Shown here: positions 50,984-58,755 of the stretch, one piece after another
How the letters are laid out: each line of letters starts with the position of its first letter
Numbering within the stretch: the stretch's first letter is position 1
DNA from: Bog-473 sp963834405
Lineage (GTDB): Bacteria; Actinomycetota; Acidimicrobiia; Acidimicrobiales; RAAP-2
Assembly (NCBI GenBank): GCA_963834405.1
Contig: CAWIBX010000005.1
Coordinates: 1,736,001-1,800,000, forward strand
DNA: 64,000 nt
Reading direction: 5' to 3'
Program-made: the position numbers and the translations under genes
Notes under the pieces: model-generated
Told to the model about the DNA's origin: nothing
Databases searched by the model: none
The model's input: only the letters and a program-made list of their open reading frames with translations

Positions 50984-52279
50984 CTAACGCGAGCCGGCGA
51001 CGGGGCGTCCGCCCCCGCTCAGCGACCGGAAGTAGTCGCGGTCGCTCTCGTCGGGCGCGCGGCCCACGCGGGTGACGGTGTCGACGTCTGCCGCCTCGGC
51101 GCGCAGCGCCTTGACGGTGCACGCCTCCGGTAGCCGCACGGCGAAGGGGTCGAAGGAGAAGTGGTGCATGGCGTTGCGGTGCGTGATCCGGTCCACCACG
51201 TCGTCGTCCAGGGCAGCGAAGAGCGCCTCGTTGACCTCGGGGGCGTTGGGCCAGGTGCTGTCGGAGTGCGGGTAGTCCGACTCCCAGCACACGTTGTCGA
51301 TGTTGAACTGGCTCAGCAGGCTGACGCCCACCGGGTCGTTGATGAAGCAGCACAGGATGCGCTCGCGGAAGACGGCGGCGGGCCCGTAGCCCTCGGGGAA
51401 CTGGTGCTGGGTCCAGCCCGAGTGCTTGTCCTGAATGTGCTCGGCCCGCTGGAGGAAGTAGGGGATCCAGCCGATGTCGCCTTCGGTGAGGGAGAAGCGC
51501 AGGTCCGGGAAGCGCCACCAGAAATCGGCCCACATGAGGTCGCCCAGGGAGTAGGTGGACATCACCGAGGACAGGCTCATGCCCACCGACGGCGGCGCAT
51601 CGGGCGTCGTAGAGGCCGACTTGGAGGACGAACCCACGTGACAGCACAGCACGGTCCCCTCCTCGGAGCAGGCGGCGAAGAGGGGGTCCCAGTGGCCGGA
51701 GTGGATGGAGGGCATGCGGAGTGCCGCCGGGTTCTCGGAGAAGGTGACGGCGTGGCAGCCCTTGGCGGCCAGACGCCGCACCTCTGCAGCCGCCTTGTCC
51801 ACGTCGAAGAGCGGGAGGATGCCGCAGGGGATGAAGCGCTCGGGGGAGGCGGCGCACCACTCGTCGACGTGCCAGTCGTTGTAGGCCTTGATCATGAGCT
51901 CGTTGACGGCGGGGTCGGGACCCTCGTTGAGCACCTGGCCCGAGAACCCCGTCCAGTTGGGGAAGTTGAGCCCGGCCAGCTGCCCGCCAGCCGACATGTC
52001 GCGCACGCGCTCGTGCACGTCGTAGCAGCCGGCACGCATGTCCTCGTAGCGGGACGGGTTGACGTTGAACATCTCGCGCGGCTTGCCCGCGACGGCGTTG
52101 AGACCGAGGTTACGCCCAGGCTTCTCCCCGTACCACCACTGCTGGAACCCTCGTTCGTCGGTCTCGACGCGTGGCGCCCGATCCTTGTACTTCGCCGGCA
52201 CGTGCTGGTCGAACATGTCCGCCGGCTCCGCGATGTGGTCGTCCACGCTGATGAGGATCATGTCGTCAGCTCGTCGCAT
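50984..52279 (-). CDS. Amidohydrolase-2 family enzyme (paralogue group A, copy 3)
   Basis: 431 aa. Opening MILISVDDHIAEPADMFDQH, then GCYDVHERVRDMSAGGQLAG, AYNDWHVDEWCAASPERFIP, CHVGSSSKSAS and ESDYPHSDSTWPNAPEVNEA with the metal Asp. Very similar in layout to the gene at 39155; the C-terminal part TVKALRAEAADVDTVTRVGR corresponds to TVGALRAEAPGHDVSIRSFD there. AAGGAG nine nt before the ATG. Lies 47 nt downstream of the CoA-transferase gene, same direction, so TetR, CoA-transferase and amidohydrolase probably form one leftward operon. Confidence 0.88.
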   Translation of the reverse strand: MRRADDMILISVDDHIAEPADMFDQHVPAKYKDRAPRVETDERGFQQWWYGEKPGRNLGLNAVAGKPREMFNVNPSRYEDMRAGCYDVHERVRDMSAGGQLAGLNFPNWTGFSGQVLNEGPDPAVNELMIKAYNDWHVDEWCAASPERFIPCGILPLFDVDKAAAEVRRLAAKGCHAVTFSENPAALRMPSIHSGHWDPLFAACSEEGTVLCCHVGSSSKSASTTPDAPPSVGMSLSSVMSTYSLGDLMWADFWWRFPDLRFSLTEGDIGWIPYFLQRAEHIQDKHSGWTQHQFPEGYGPAAVFRERILCCFINDPVGVSLLSQFNIDNVCWESDYPHSDSTWPNAPEVNEALFAALDDDVVDRITHRNAMHHFSFDPFAVRLPEACTVKALRAEAADVDTVTRVGRAPDESDRDYFRSLSGGGRPVAGSR

Positions 52280-52326
52280 TGCGCGCGCTCCTTCCTTCTT
52301 CTTTTGCCCCGGCGCCGCTCGTCACG

Positions 52327-54642
52327 TCAGGTCCCGACCAACCGCTCGCCGATGACGTGCCGTGCCCGCAGGGCTTCGCGTGCCTCGGCATCCACGCCGA
52401 GCGCATTCAGCACCTCGTCGTTGTGCTGCCCGAGCGTGGGAGAAGGGGCGCGCAGCCAACCCGCCACGTGGGTGAACCGGAACGGCAGGGTGGGCACCGC
52501 GTGGGGCCCCGTGACCGGGTGGTCCTCGGTCTCGAAGAGCCCGCGGTCCCGTAGCTGTGGGTTGTGGAGCACGTCCCGCGCTGCGATGACCACCTCGGCG
52601 GGCACCCCGGCGGCCGACAGCGACGCGACGGCTTCTTCGGCCGTGCGCCCGGACGTCCACGCCCCGAGGTACTTGTCGAGCAGATCGTGGCAAGCGCGGC
52701 GGCCGTCAGCTGTGCCCAGGGCGGCATCGGCCGTCCACGGGGGCGAGCCCAGAGCCTGGACGAGCGCGCCCCACTGGGCGTCGGTCTCGACCGCCAGCGC
52801 CACCCAGGAGTCGTCGGCCGCAGCCGGGTAGACGCCTTGGGGTGCGGCGTCCGGGCCGCGATTGCCGAGGCGCCCGAGGGCCGGGGCGCCCGCGGCGTAC
52901 TCGACGATGGCCTCGGCGGCGACGTTGAGTGCGGACTCGACCATCACCGACTCCACGAGCATCCCCTCGCCGGTCTGGGCGCGTGCGTCGAGCGCGAGCA
53001 GCGTGGCGAAGGCGGTGTGGGCTCCCGCCAGGGGGTCGCAGACGCCCAGGACCAGCGTGGGGAGCTCGTCCTCGAAGCCGGTCCGCCACGCGAGGCCGCT
53101 CACCGCCTCCATGGTTTGGGCGAAACCATTCCGGTCCCGCCACGGTCCGTCGAGCCCGAAGGCAGGCATGCGCACCATGATCAGGCCTGGATTGCGCGTC
53201 CGGACGGAGTCGAAGTCGAGGCCGAAGTGGTCGATGACCCGCGGGGTGAAGTTCTCGATCAGCACATCGGCTGTGTCGATGAGCTGCCGCAGGAGCGCGA
53301 CCCCGTCGGGGGAGCCCAGGTCGAGCGTGACGTCGCGTTTGGACAGGTTGGCGCCGTGGAAGATGGGACCCCACTCCCACCAGGCGTCGGCGGGCGGGTG
53401 ACGGGTGCCGGCGAGCCGCATCTGATCCGGCCGGGCCACCGACTCGACCTTGACGACGTCGGCGCCCAGCGCGGCGAGCGCAAGGGTGGCCGAAGGCCCC
53501 GCCCACCACGCGGTGAGGTCGACCACCTTCACGCCATGGAGGGGGAGCTGCCAGGCGTCGTGCGGTGCGGCGCCGGGCGGGGACGGACCGTCCCACTCGA
53601 CCGCCCCGTCGTCGGCGCCCCGGGCCGGCGCCCCGGCGAAGGGACGCGGCGAGAAGCCGGCGATCCGGTAGGGCACGCGGGGTTGGGTGAAGCGGCCGGA
53701 GGGCGAAGGCACGAAGACGCCGCGGTCGGCGAAGTGCTCGAACGCGAGCACACCTGGCGCGTCGAGCACGGGCGCGGCGGGGATGCGGAAGGCGGCAGCT
53801 TCGTCAAGCAGCTCGGCCGTTGTCTTGCGGCGGGTGTGCGCCCGCACGGCCTCGATGAACTCGGCACGGCGCGCGAAGCGCTTGCCCACTTGCGCCAACT
53901 CGGGGTCGTCGAGAAGGTCAGGGCGTTCCATGAGGACCAGGAAGTCCTGGAACTGTTGGGCGCTGTTGGCTGTGAAGACGACACAGCCGTCACTCGACGG
54001 CTCAATGGAGGGAAGTTGGATGCTCCGTCCGGTCCCAGCGAGCGGCGGCCAGCCGAAGAAGGATGCGAAGACCGACGGGTACGTGGTCATCGTGACGGCC
54101 ATGCAGTCCAGGAGGGCCACGTCGACGTCCTCGCCCCGCCCGGAGCGCCGTGCCTCCCGCAGCGCGGCCAGTGCCGCCAGCGCGGCGTAGCTGCCCGCCA
54201 CCCACTCGCCGATCCGGCCTCCCGCCGCCAGCGGGGGCCGTTCCGGGAGCCCGCGGTTTCCGATGGACCCGCATGCCGCCTGGAGCGTGAACTCGGTCCA
54301 GGGCCGCCCGACCCACGGCCCGTGTCGCCCGAACGGCGTGATCGTGACCACGACGAGGTCGGGACGCGCCTGGCCGAGTTCGTCCGCGGTGGGGGGCTCG
54401 TTGCAGATCAGCACCTGGGCAGACGCGAGGAGCCCGGCGTCGTCGGTCAGCGACCGCTTGGACTCGTTGAGAAATTCGAACAGCGCGCCGGTCCCGTGCG
54501 AGCGCAGCGGGTCCCCGTCGTCGCGCTCGACCTTGACGACGTCCGCGCCGGCGTCGGCCAGGAGCTTGGTGCAGTAGGGGCCCGCGATGCCGGTGCTGCG
54601 GTCGAGGACCCGCACACCCTGGAGGACAGGTCCCCGGGTCAT
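52327..54642 (-). CDS. Double-domain CaiB/BaiF (family III) CoA-transferase
   Basis: 771 aa, about twice the usual 400, with two family III domains in tandem. First half: LDRSTGIAGPYCTKLLADAG, ADVVKVERDDGDPL and the catalytic-type Asp in GEDVDVALLDCMAV. Second half (from about residue 385): VVDLTAWWAGPSATLALAAL, ADVVKVESVARPDQMRLAG, and at the catalytic position LVESVMVESALN, with Glu instead of Asp. Family III enzymes move CoA between carboxylic acids; a fused pair replaces the usual interlocked dimer. Its ATG overlaps the TetR stop by four nt. Would activate a pathway acid without ATP. Confidence 0.92.
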   Translation of the reverse strand: MTRGPVLQGVRVLDRSTGIAGPYCTKLLADAGADVVKVERDDGDPLRSHGTGALFEFLNESKRSLTDDAGLLASAQVLICNEPPTADELGQARPDLVVVTITPFGRHGPWVGRPWTEFTLQAACGSIGNRGLPERPPLAAGGRIGEWVAGSYAALAALAALREARRSGRGEDVDVALLDCMAVTMTTYPSVFASFFGWPPLAGTGRSIQLPSIEPSSDGCVVFTANSAQQFQDFLVLMERPDLLDDPELAQVGKRFARRAEFIEAVRAHTRRKTTAELLDEAAAFRIPAAPVLDAPGVLAFEHFADRGVFVPSPSGRFTQPRVPYRIAGFSPRPFAGAPARGADDGAVEWDGPSPPGAAPHDAWQLPLHGVKVVDLTAWWAGPSATLALAALGADVVKVESVARPDQMRLAGTRHPPADAWWEWGPIFHGANLSKRDVTLDLGSPDGVALLRQLIDTADVLIENFTPRVIDHFGLDFDSVRTRNPGLIMVRMPAFGLDGPWRDRNGFAQTMEAVSGLAWRTGFEDELPTLVLGVCDPLAGAHTAFATLLALDARAQTGEGMLVESVMVESALNVAAEAIVEYAAGAPALGRLGNRGPDAAPQGVYPAAADDSWVALAVETDAQWGALVQALGSPPWTADAALGTADGRRACHDLLDKYLGAWTSGRTAEEAVASLSAAGVPAEVVIAARDVLHNPQLRDRGLFETEDHPVTGPHAVPTLPFRFTHVAGWLRAPSPTLGQHNDEVLNALGVDAEAREALRARHVIGERLVGT

Positions 54643-55286
54643 CTGCCTTGCCGGTCGCCCAGGACGAGGCCGACGGCGTCGGAGATGGAGCGCCGCAGGT
54701 CGGCGGTGGTGGCGCGACCGGACGACCACGCCCGCAACGAGCTGTCGAACACGGCGTCCAGGACCCGGACGATGCGGCGCGCCTCGTCGCGGGGCCGGTC
54801 GTCCAGCAGGTCGAGGTACACATCGCTGGTCGTGGCGTCCAGCCGGGCCAGCACCTCGTGGGCAAAGGGCTCGTCCGACGTCTCGAAGCGCGTGAGCAGA
54901 CGTGCCAGCTGCGGGCGCCGCTCGAACGCCCGGGCCGCGCGCAGCAGTGCTCCCTCGAGCCGCTGCGCGGCGGTGGCACCGTTCAGCGGACGCCGGGTGA
55001 CGTCGGGCCCCAGGGTCGAAGCCCACTGGACCAGCGCCTCGGCGAAGAGGTGGTCCTTGGAAGGGAAGTAGTGGTAGAGGGTCGCCAGCGCCACCCCGGC
55101 GGCCTCCGCGACCTCGCGCACCGAGATCCGCTCGTAGTCGCGCTCCTCCAGCAGAGCCAGTGCGCTGTCGAGGAGGCGCTGCCGCCGAGCGGCCTGCCGC
55201 ATGCTCAACCGCGCCGCCGGCGACTCGGTGCCGTCGGGTGGGACCGACGATGTCACGACTGAGCCGTGGGCCGTGTCCTGTGTCAT
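54639..55286 (-). CDS. TetR-family regulator, KstR-like
   Basis: 215 aa. Helix-turn-helix at residues about 54-80 (ISVREVAEAAGVALATLYHY, then FPSKDHLFAEAL). The C-terminal layout (LLRAARAFERRPQLARLLTR ... VLDAVFDSSLRAWSSG ... SDAVGLVLGDRQGR) recalls KstR, the cholesterol-catabolism repressor of mycobacteria; I judge similarity by eye only. A 22-bp operator lies 31 nt upstream of its start and is repeated before the amidohydrolase at 37894, so it probably represses itself, the divergent 55413 operon and the distant gene. Coupled to the CoA-transferase gene by a 4-nt overlap. Confidence 0.9.
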   Translation of the reverse strand: MTQDTAHGSVVTSSVPPDGTESPAARLSMRQAARRQRLLDSALALLEERDYERISVREVAEAAGVALATLYHYFPSKDHLFAEALVQWASTLGPDVTRRPLNGATAAQRLEGALLRAARAFERRPQLARLLTRFETSDEPFAHEVLARLDATTSDVYLDLLDDRPRDEARRIVRVLDAVFDSSLRAWSSGRATTADLRRSISDAVGLVLGDRQGR

Positions 55287-55317
55287 CCCCTTCGCACCCC
55301 CTGGGCGGCAGCTTGTC

Positions 55318-55339
55318 AGAACTAGAATCCAATTCTAAC
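55318..55339. promoter_or_regulatory. 22-bp operator, copy 2 (AGAACTAGA-n-TCC-nn-TTCTAAC)
   Basis: Core perfect inverted repeat TAGAA-TCCAA-TTCTA at 55323-55337, inside the divergent gap between the TetR gene (start 55286) and the amidohydrolase at 55413. It matches copy 1 at 37854-37875 in 19 of 22 positions. Position and symmetry fit a TetR dimer site controlling both directions. Confidence 0.75.
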
Positions 55340-55412
55340 ATCACCCCCGGTACCGGCCACGGCCGTCGGACCCGACAGCGGCGGCCCGAGAGCGGGCAGG
55401 AGTGATCGCACC

Positions 55413-56279
55413 GTGAGCATGCCAACCGACATCGGGATCGTCGACACCATGATCGGCTTCCCCCATGGGGACATGAAGGAGGTCTACCGGTTCATCACCC
55501 GCCAGACGAAGGACGCCGAGTCGAAAGAGAAGATGGCGTTTCCGGCGGAGTACATGTTCAAGCAGGTGCCCGAGCGCGAGCTCGAAGGATCCGAGGACCC
55601 CATCGGCATCACGCTGCGCGAGATGGACCGCTGGGGGATAGAGCGGGGACTGATCGGGTGCAACGGGGTCGGCCAGGAGGCGCTCGCCAAGCACCCCGAC
55701 CGCTTCATCCCTTCTTCGTCGGCCGATCCCAACGACGGCATGGCGGGGATCGCGCGTCTGGTGAAGGAGTACGAGACCTACGGCGTGCGCGCCGTCGGGG
55801 TGTTCCCGGCCGGGACCTTCCCCCAGGTGTCCATCAACGACAAGAAGATGTACCCGCTCTACGCCAAGTGCGTGGAGCTCGGCATCCCGATCTTCGTCTG
55901 TGCGGGAGTCCCCGGCCCTCGTCTGAAGGCGGCCTGCCAGCACGTCGAGCTGATCGACGAGGTGATGTTCGACTTCCCCGACCTGCTCTTCGTCACGCGC
56001 CATGGCTGCGAACCCTGGACGGAGCTCGCCGTCAAGCTGATGCTGAAGTGGTCGGGCCTGCACTACTCGACCAGTGCCTTCGCGCCCAAGTACTACCCGA
56101 AGAACATCATCGATTTCGCCAATACCCGCGGCGCGGACAAGATCATCTACGCGGGCTACTTCCCGATGGGGCTCTCGGTGGAACGGATCATGACCGAAAT
56201 GCCCAACGTCGGGTTCAAGGACGAGGTCTGGCCCAAGTTCCTACGCGGCAACGCCCTGCGCGTGCTCGGGCTGGACTGA
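55413..56279 (+). CDS. Amidohydrolase-2 family enzyme (group C, short form)
   Basis: 288 aa, shorter than the other five and from a different subgroup. Opens MSMPTDIGIVDTMIGFPHGD; no N-terminal H-x-H is visible. LIGCNGVGQEALAKHPDRFI and SADPNDGMAGIARLVKEYET follow the barrel order of the family; FVTRHGCEPWTELAVKLMLK carries a likely metal His, and IIYAGYFPMGLSVERIM stands where D-Y-P-H or D-F-P-H normally gives the last metal Asp, which is replaced. A metal-free or altered mechanism is possible. GTG start with AGGAG ten nt upstream. First gene after the TetR operator; 14 nt before an acyl-CoA dehydrogenase. Confidence 0.82.
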   Translation: MSMPTDIGIVDTMIGFPHGDMKEVYRFITRQTKDAESKEKMAFPAEYMFKQVPERELEGSEDPIGITLREMDRWGIERGLIGCNGVGQEALAKHPDRFIPSSSADPNDGMAGIARLVKEYETYGVRAVGVFPAGTFPQVSINDKKMYPLYAKCVELGIPIFVCAGVPGPRLKAACQHVELIDEVMFDFPDLLFVTRHGCEPWTELAVKLMLKWSGLHYSTSAFAPKYYPKNIIDFANTRGADKIIYAGYFPMGLSVERIMTEMPNVGFKDEVWPKFLRGNALRVLGLD

Positions 56280-56293
56280 GCCCAACCCGGAAC

Positions 56294-57481
56294 GTGGACT
56301 TGGACGACACCGCGGAAGAGGCTGCCTTCCGCGCCGAGGCGCGGCGCTGGCTGGAGTCCCATGCGCCGCTGCGCCATGCGGGCGCGGCGGCACGCGTCGG
56401 CCTGCCGACCGACGAAGCGTCACAACGTCGCCATGTCGACTCGTGCCGGCGCTGGCAGCGCACTCTCTACGAGGGTGGATGGGCCGGCATTACCTGGCCG
56501 AAGGCATTCGAGGGCCGCGGCGGCTCCCCGGTGGAGCAGATGATCTTCTCCCGCGAGGAAGCGGACTTCGAGGTGAGCGCCGGCGCGCTGTCGGTCGGTC
56601 TCGCCATGGTCGGGCCGACACTCATGGCGTGGGGCACGCCGGCCCAACAGGACGATCACCTGGCGTCGATGCTGCGCGGCGACGCGCTGTGGTGCCAGCT
56701 CTTCAGCGAGCCGGCGGCCGGGTCCGACCTGCCGTCCCTCATCACACGGGCCGAGCGGGACGGCGACGAATACGTGGTGAACGGCCAGAAGGTCTGGACG
56801 TCCTTCGCCCAGTTCGCTGACTCGGGCATCCTGCTGGCGCGCACGGGCGGCGCCGGGTCGGGCCGCGAAGGGATCTCGTACTTCCTCGTCGACATGACGA
56901 CACCCGGCATCGACGTGCGACCGTTGCGCCAGGCCACGGGGGTCGCCCATTTCAACGAGGTGTTCCTGTCCGACGTGCGTGTGCCTGCCGGGAACATGGT
57001 GGGTGCCGAGGGCGAGGGATGGAAGGTGGCGCGGACGACCCTGGCCAGCGAGCGCATGTCCATCGGCAGCGCGAGGGGCACGACGTTCGCCGACGTGCGG
57101 TCCCTCGTCAGCGGGCTCGGGCGTGACCTCGACGCGCTGGAACGTCAACACGTGGCCCGGGCGTACATCAGCTTCGAACTGTTGCGCTACCTCGGCCTGC
57201 GGGTGCAGACGTCCGTCAGCCAGGGCAGGGCTCCCGGTGCCGAGGGGTCCATCTTGAAGCTGGCGATCTCGCAACAGAGCGCGCTCCTGGGCGACCTCGG
57301 GATGGCACTGCTCGGCCCCGCCGGTGCGGCGTCGGACGGCACGACACGGGACGCCGGCTTCTGGCGGGAGAAGTTCGTCGGCCAGTGGTCGGTGCGCATC
57401 GGGGGCGGCACCGACCAGATGCAGCGCAACCAGGTCGGCGAGCGGGTCCTCGGCCTGCCTCGGGAGCCGAGACCCATATAA
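56294..57481 (+). CDS. Acyl-CoA dehydrogenase lacking the usual catalytic Glu
   Basis: 395 aa. Flavin and substrate motifs are normal (WCQLFSEPAAGSDLPSLITR, YVVNGQKVWTSFAQFADSGI, then EGWKVARTTLASERM). At the C-terminal base position the sequence is VRIGGGTDQMQRNQVGERVL: the Glu of the E-G-G/T motif is Gly. Such subunits are known in alpha2beta2 steroid-type dehydrogenases, where the partner supplies the base; the dehydrogenase at 46587 could be that partner or another gene outside the window. GTG start without a clear ribosome site; its TAA stop lies within the -10 region of the P450 gene. Confidence 0.9.
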   Translation: MDLDDTAEEAAFRAEARRWLESHAPLRHAGAAARVGLPTDEASQRRHVDSCRRWQRTLYEGGWAGITWPKAFEGRGGSPVEQMIFSREEADFEVSAGALSVGLAMVGPTLMAWGTPAQQDDHLASMLRGDALWCQLFSEPAAGSDLPSLITRAERDGDEYVVNGQKVWTSFAQFADSGILLARTGGAGSGREGISYFLVDMTTPGIDVRPLRQATGVAHFNEVFLSDVRVPAGNMVGAEGEGWKVARTTLASERMSIGSARGTTFADVRSLVSGLGRDLDALERQHVARAYISFELLRYLGLRVQTSVSQGRAPGAEGSILKLAISQQSALLGDLGMALLGPAGAASDGTTRDAGFWREKFVGQWSVRIGGGTDQMQRNQVGERVLGLPREPRPI

Positions 57482-57488
57482 AGTATTC
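57477..57488 (+). promoter_or_regulatory. -10 element of a leaderless P450 promoter
   Basis: TATAAA (57477-57482) lies exactly 6 nt before the ATG at 57489, and there is no ribosome binding site. It overlaps the stop of the upstream dehydrogenase, so the P450 and the following genes may be transcribed separately. Confidence 0.5.
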
Positions 57489-58706
57489 ATGATGGTCGCC
57501 ACCACGGCGGGAGAGCCGCTCACCTGGGATCCGCTCGATCCGTCCTTCAAAACCGACCCCCACCCGATTTGGCGGCGACTGCGCGACGAGGCCCCGCTCT
57601 ATCGCAACGAGACCTACGACTTCTGGGCCCTCAGCCGTTTCGACGACGTCATGGCGGCGTCACTCGACCCCCGCACCTTCAGCTCGGCGCATGGGACCGT
57701 CCTGGAGCACATGACGGAATTGCCCCTGGGCGGGATCCACATGATGATCTTCATGGACCAACCCGAGCACACGGTCTTCCGACGTCTCGTCTCGCGCGCG
57801 TTCACCGTGCGGCGGGTGGCCGAACTGGAGCCCCAGATCCGCGCGTTGTGCGCCGAACTGCTCGACGCGCAGAAGGGAGAGGGGGGTTTCGATTTCGTCG
57901 CCGACTTCGGCGCGCTGGTCCCCGCCAACGTGATCGCCATGCTGCTCGGTGTACCTCCGGAGGATCGGGAGATGGTGCGCGAGGCGATCGACGGCATCTT
58001 CCACCTGGAGCCCGGCGCGGGCATGGTGAACGACGTGTCCCTCGAGGCCATGATGAAGCTCCACGGCTACATCAGTGGTCAGCTGGTCGAGCGACAGGGT
58101 CAGCCGCGCGACGACCTGTTGACCGACCTCCTCAACGCCGAGGTGGCGGAGCCCGACGGCTCGCGCCGCACCCTCACACTCGAGGAGAGCACGGCCTTTG
58201 GCATCCTCATCGTCTCGGCCGGGACGGAGACGGTGGCCCGGTTGCTGGGCTGGGCCGGTCACACCCTGGGGGCGCACCCGGACCAGCGGGCGGAGTTGGC
58301 CGCGGACCCGTCGCTGATTCCGCAAGCCATTGAGGAGCTGTTGCGCTACGAGGCGCCCTCGCCGGTGAACGGACGCTGGACCACGGCACCCGTCGTGCTC
58401 TACGGGACCGAGATCCCACCGAATTCCAAGGTCCTCATGTTGACCGGTTCGGCGGGCCGGGACGAGCGGGCGTTTCCGGACCCGGACCGCTTCGACATCC
58501 ACCGGCAGTTCGACCAGCACGTGACCTTTGGGTACGGCATCCACTTCTGCCTGGGCGCGGCGCTGGCCCGACTGGAAGGCCGGGTTGCACTCGAAGAGAC
58601 CCTGGCTCGTTATCCCGAATGGGACGTCGACCACGGACGGAGCGAGTTCCTTTTCACCAGCACGGTGCGCGGCTACAGCAAGTTGCCCGTCATCGTCCCC
58701 GGCTGA
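57489..58706 (+). CDS. Cytochrome P450 (bacterial class I, CYP125/142-like size)
   Basis: 405 aa. I-helix AGTETVARLLGWAG (A-G-T-E-T), K-helix E-x-x-R in AIEELLRYEAP, and haem loop TFGYGIHFCLGAALARLEG with the axial Cys. FSSAHGTVLEHM and MDQPEHTVFRRLVSRAFTVR are standard soluble bacterial P450 segments. It hydroxylates an unactivated carbon and needs ferredoxin and reductase, neither of which is in the window. Located in the same operon region as acyl-CoA dehydrogenase, a Liv-type binding protein and a crotonase; a terpenoid or steroid substrate is a reasonable guess only. Confidence 0.94.
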   Translation: MMVATTAGEPLTWDPLDPSFKTDPHPIWRRLRDEAPLYRNETYDFWALSRFDDVMAASLDPRTFSSAHGTVLEHMTELPLGGIHMMIFMDQPEHTVFRRLVSRAFTVRRVAELEPQIRALCAELLDAQKGEGGFDFVADFGALVPANVIAMLLGVPPEDREMVREAIDGIFHLEPGAGMVNDVSLEAMMKLHGYISGQLVERQGQPRDDLLTDLLNAEVAEPDGSRRTLTLEESTAFGILIVSAGTETVARLLGWAGHTLGAHPDQRAELAADPSLIPQAIEELLRYEAPSPVNGRWTTAPVVLYGTEIPPNSKVLMLTGSAGRDERAFPDPDRFDIHRQFDQHVTFGYGIHFCLGAALARLEGRVALEETLARYPEWDVDHGRSEFLFTSTVRGYSKLPVIVPG

Positions 58707-58755
58707 CCGGCCGGCGTCGTTCCGGCCTGCATCCGACCGATCGAAAGGACTCACC

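Noticed and set aside
52564..55071. Long open frame (835 codons) on the plus strand over the CoA-transferase
   Set aside because: It is antisense to a gene with clear two-domain family III motifs; in GC-rich DNA the opposite strand of a G/C-ending gene stays open by composition. Its translation is low-complexity Arg/Gly/Ala-rich with no motif.
54639..55286. Naming the TetR gene kstR
   Set aside because: Similarity to KstR is by eye only and the operator spacing differs from the KstR consensus I know.
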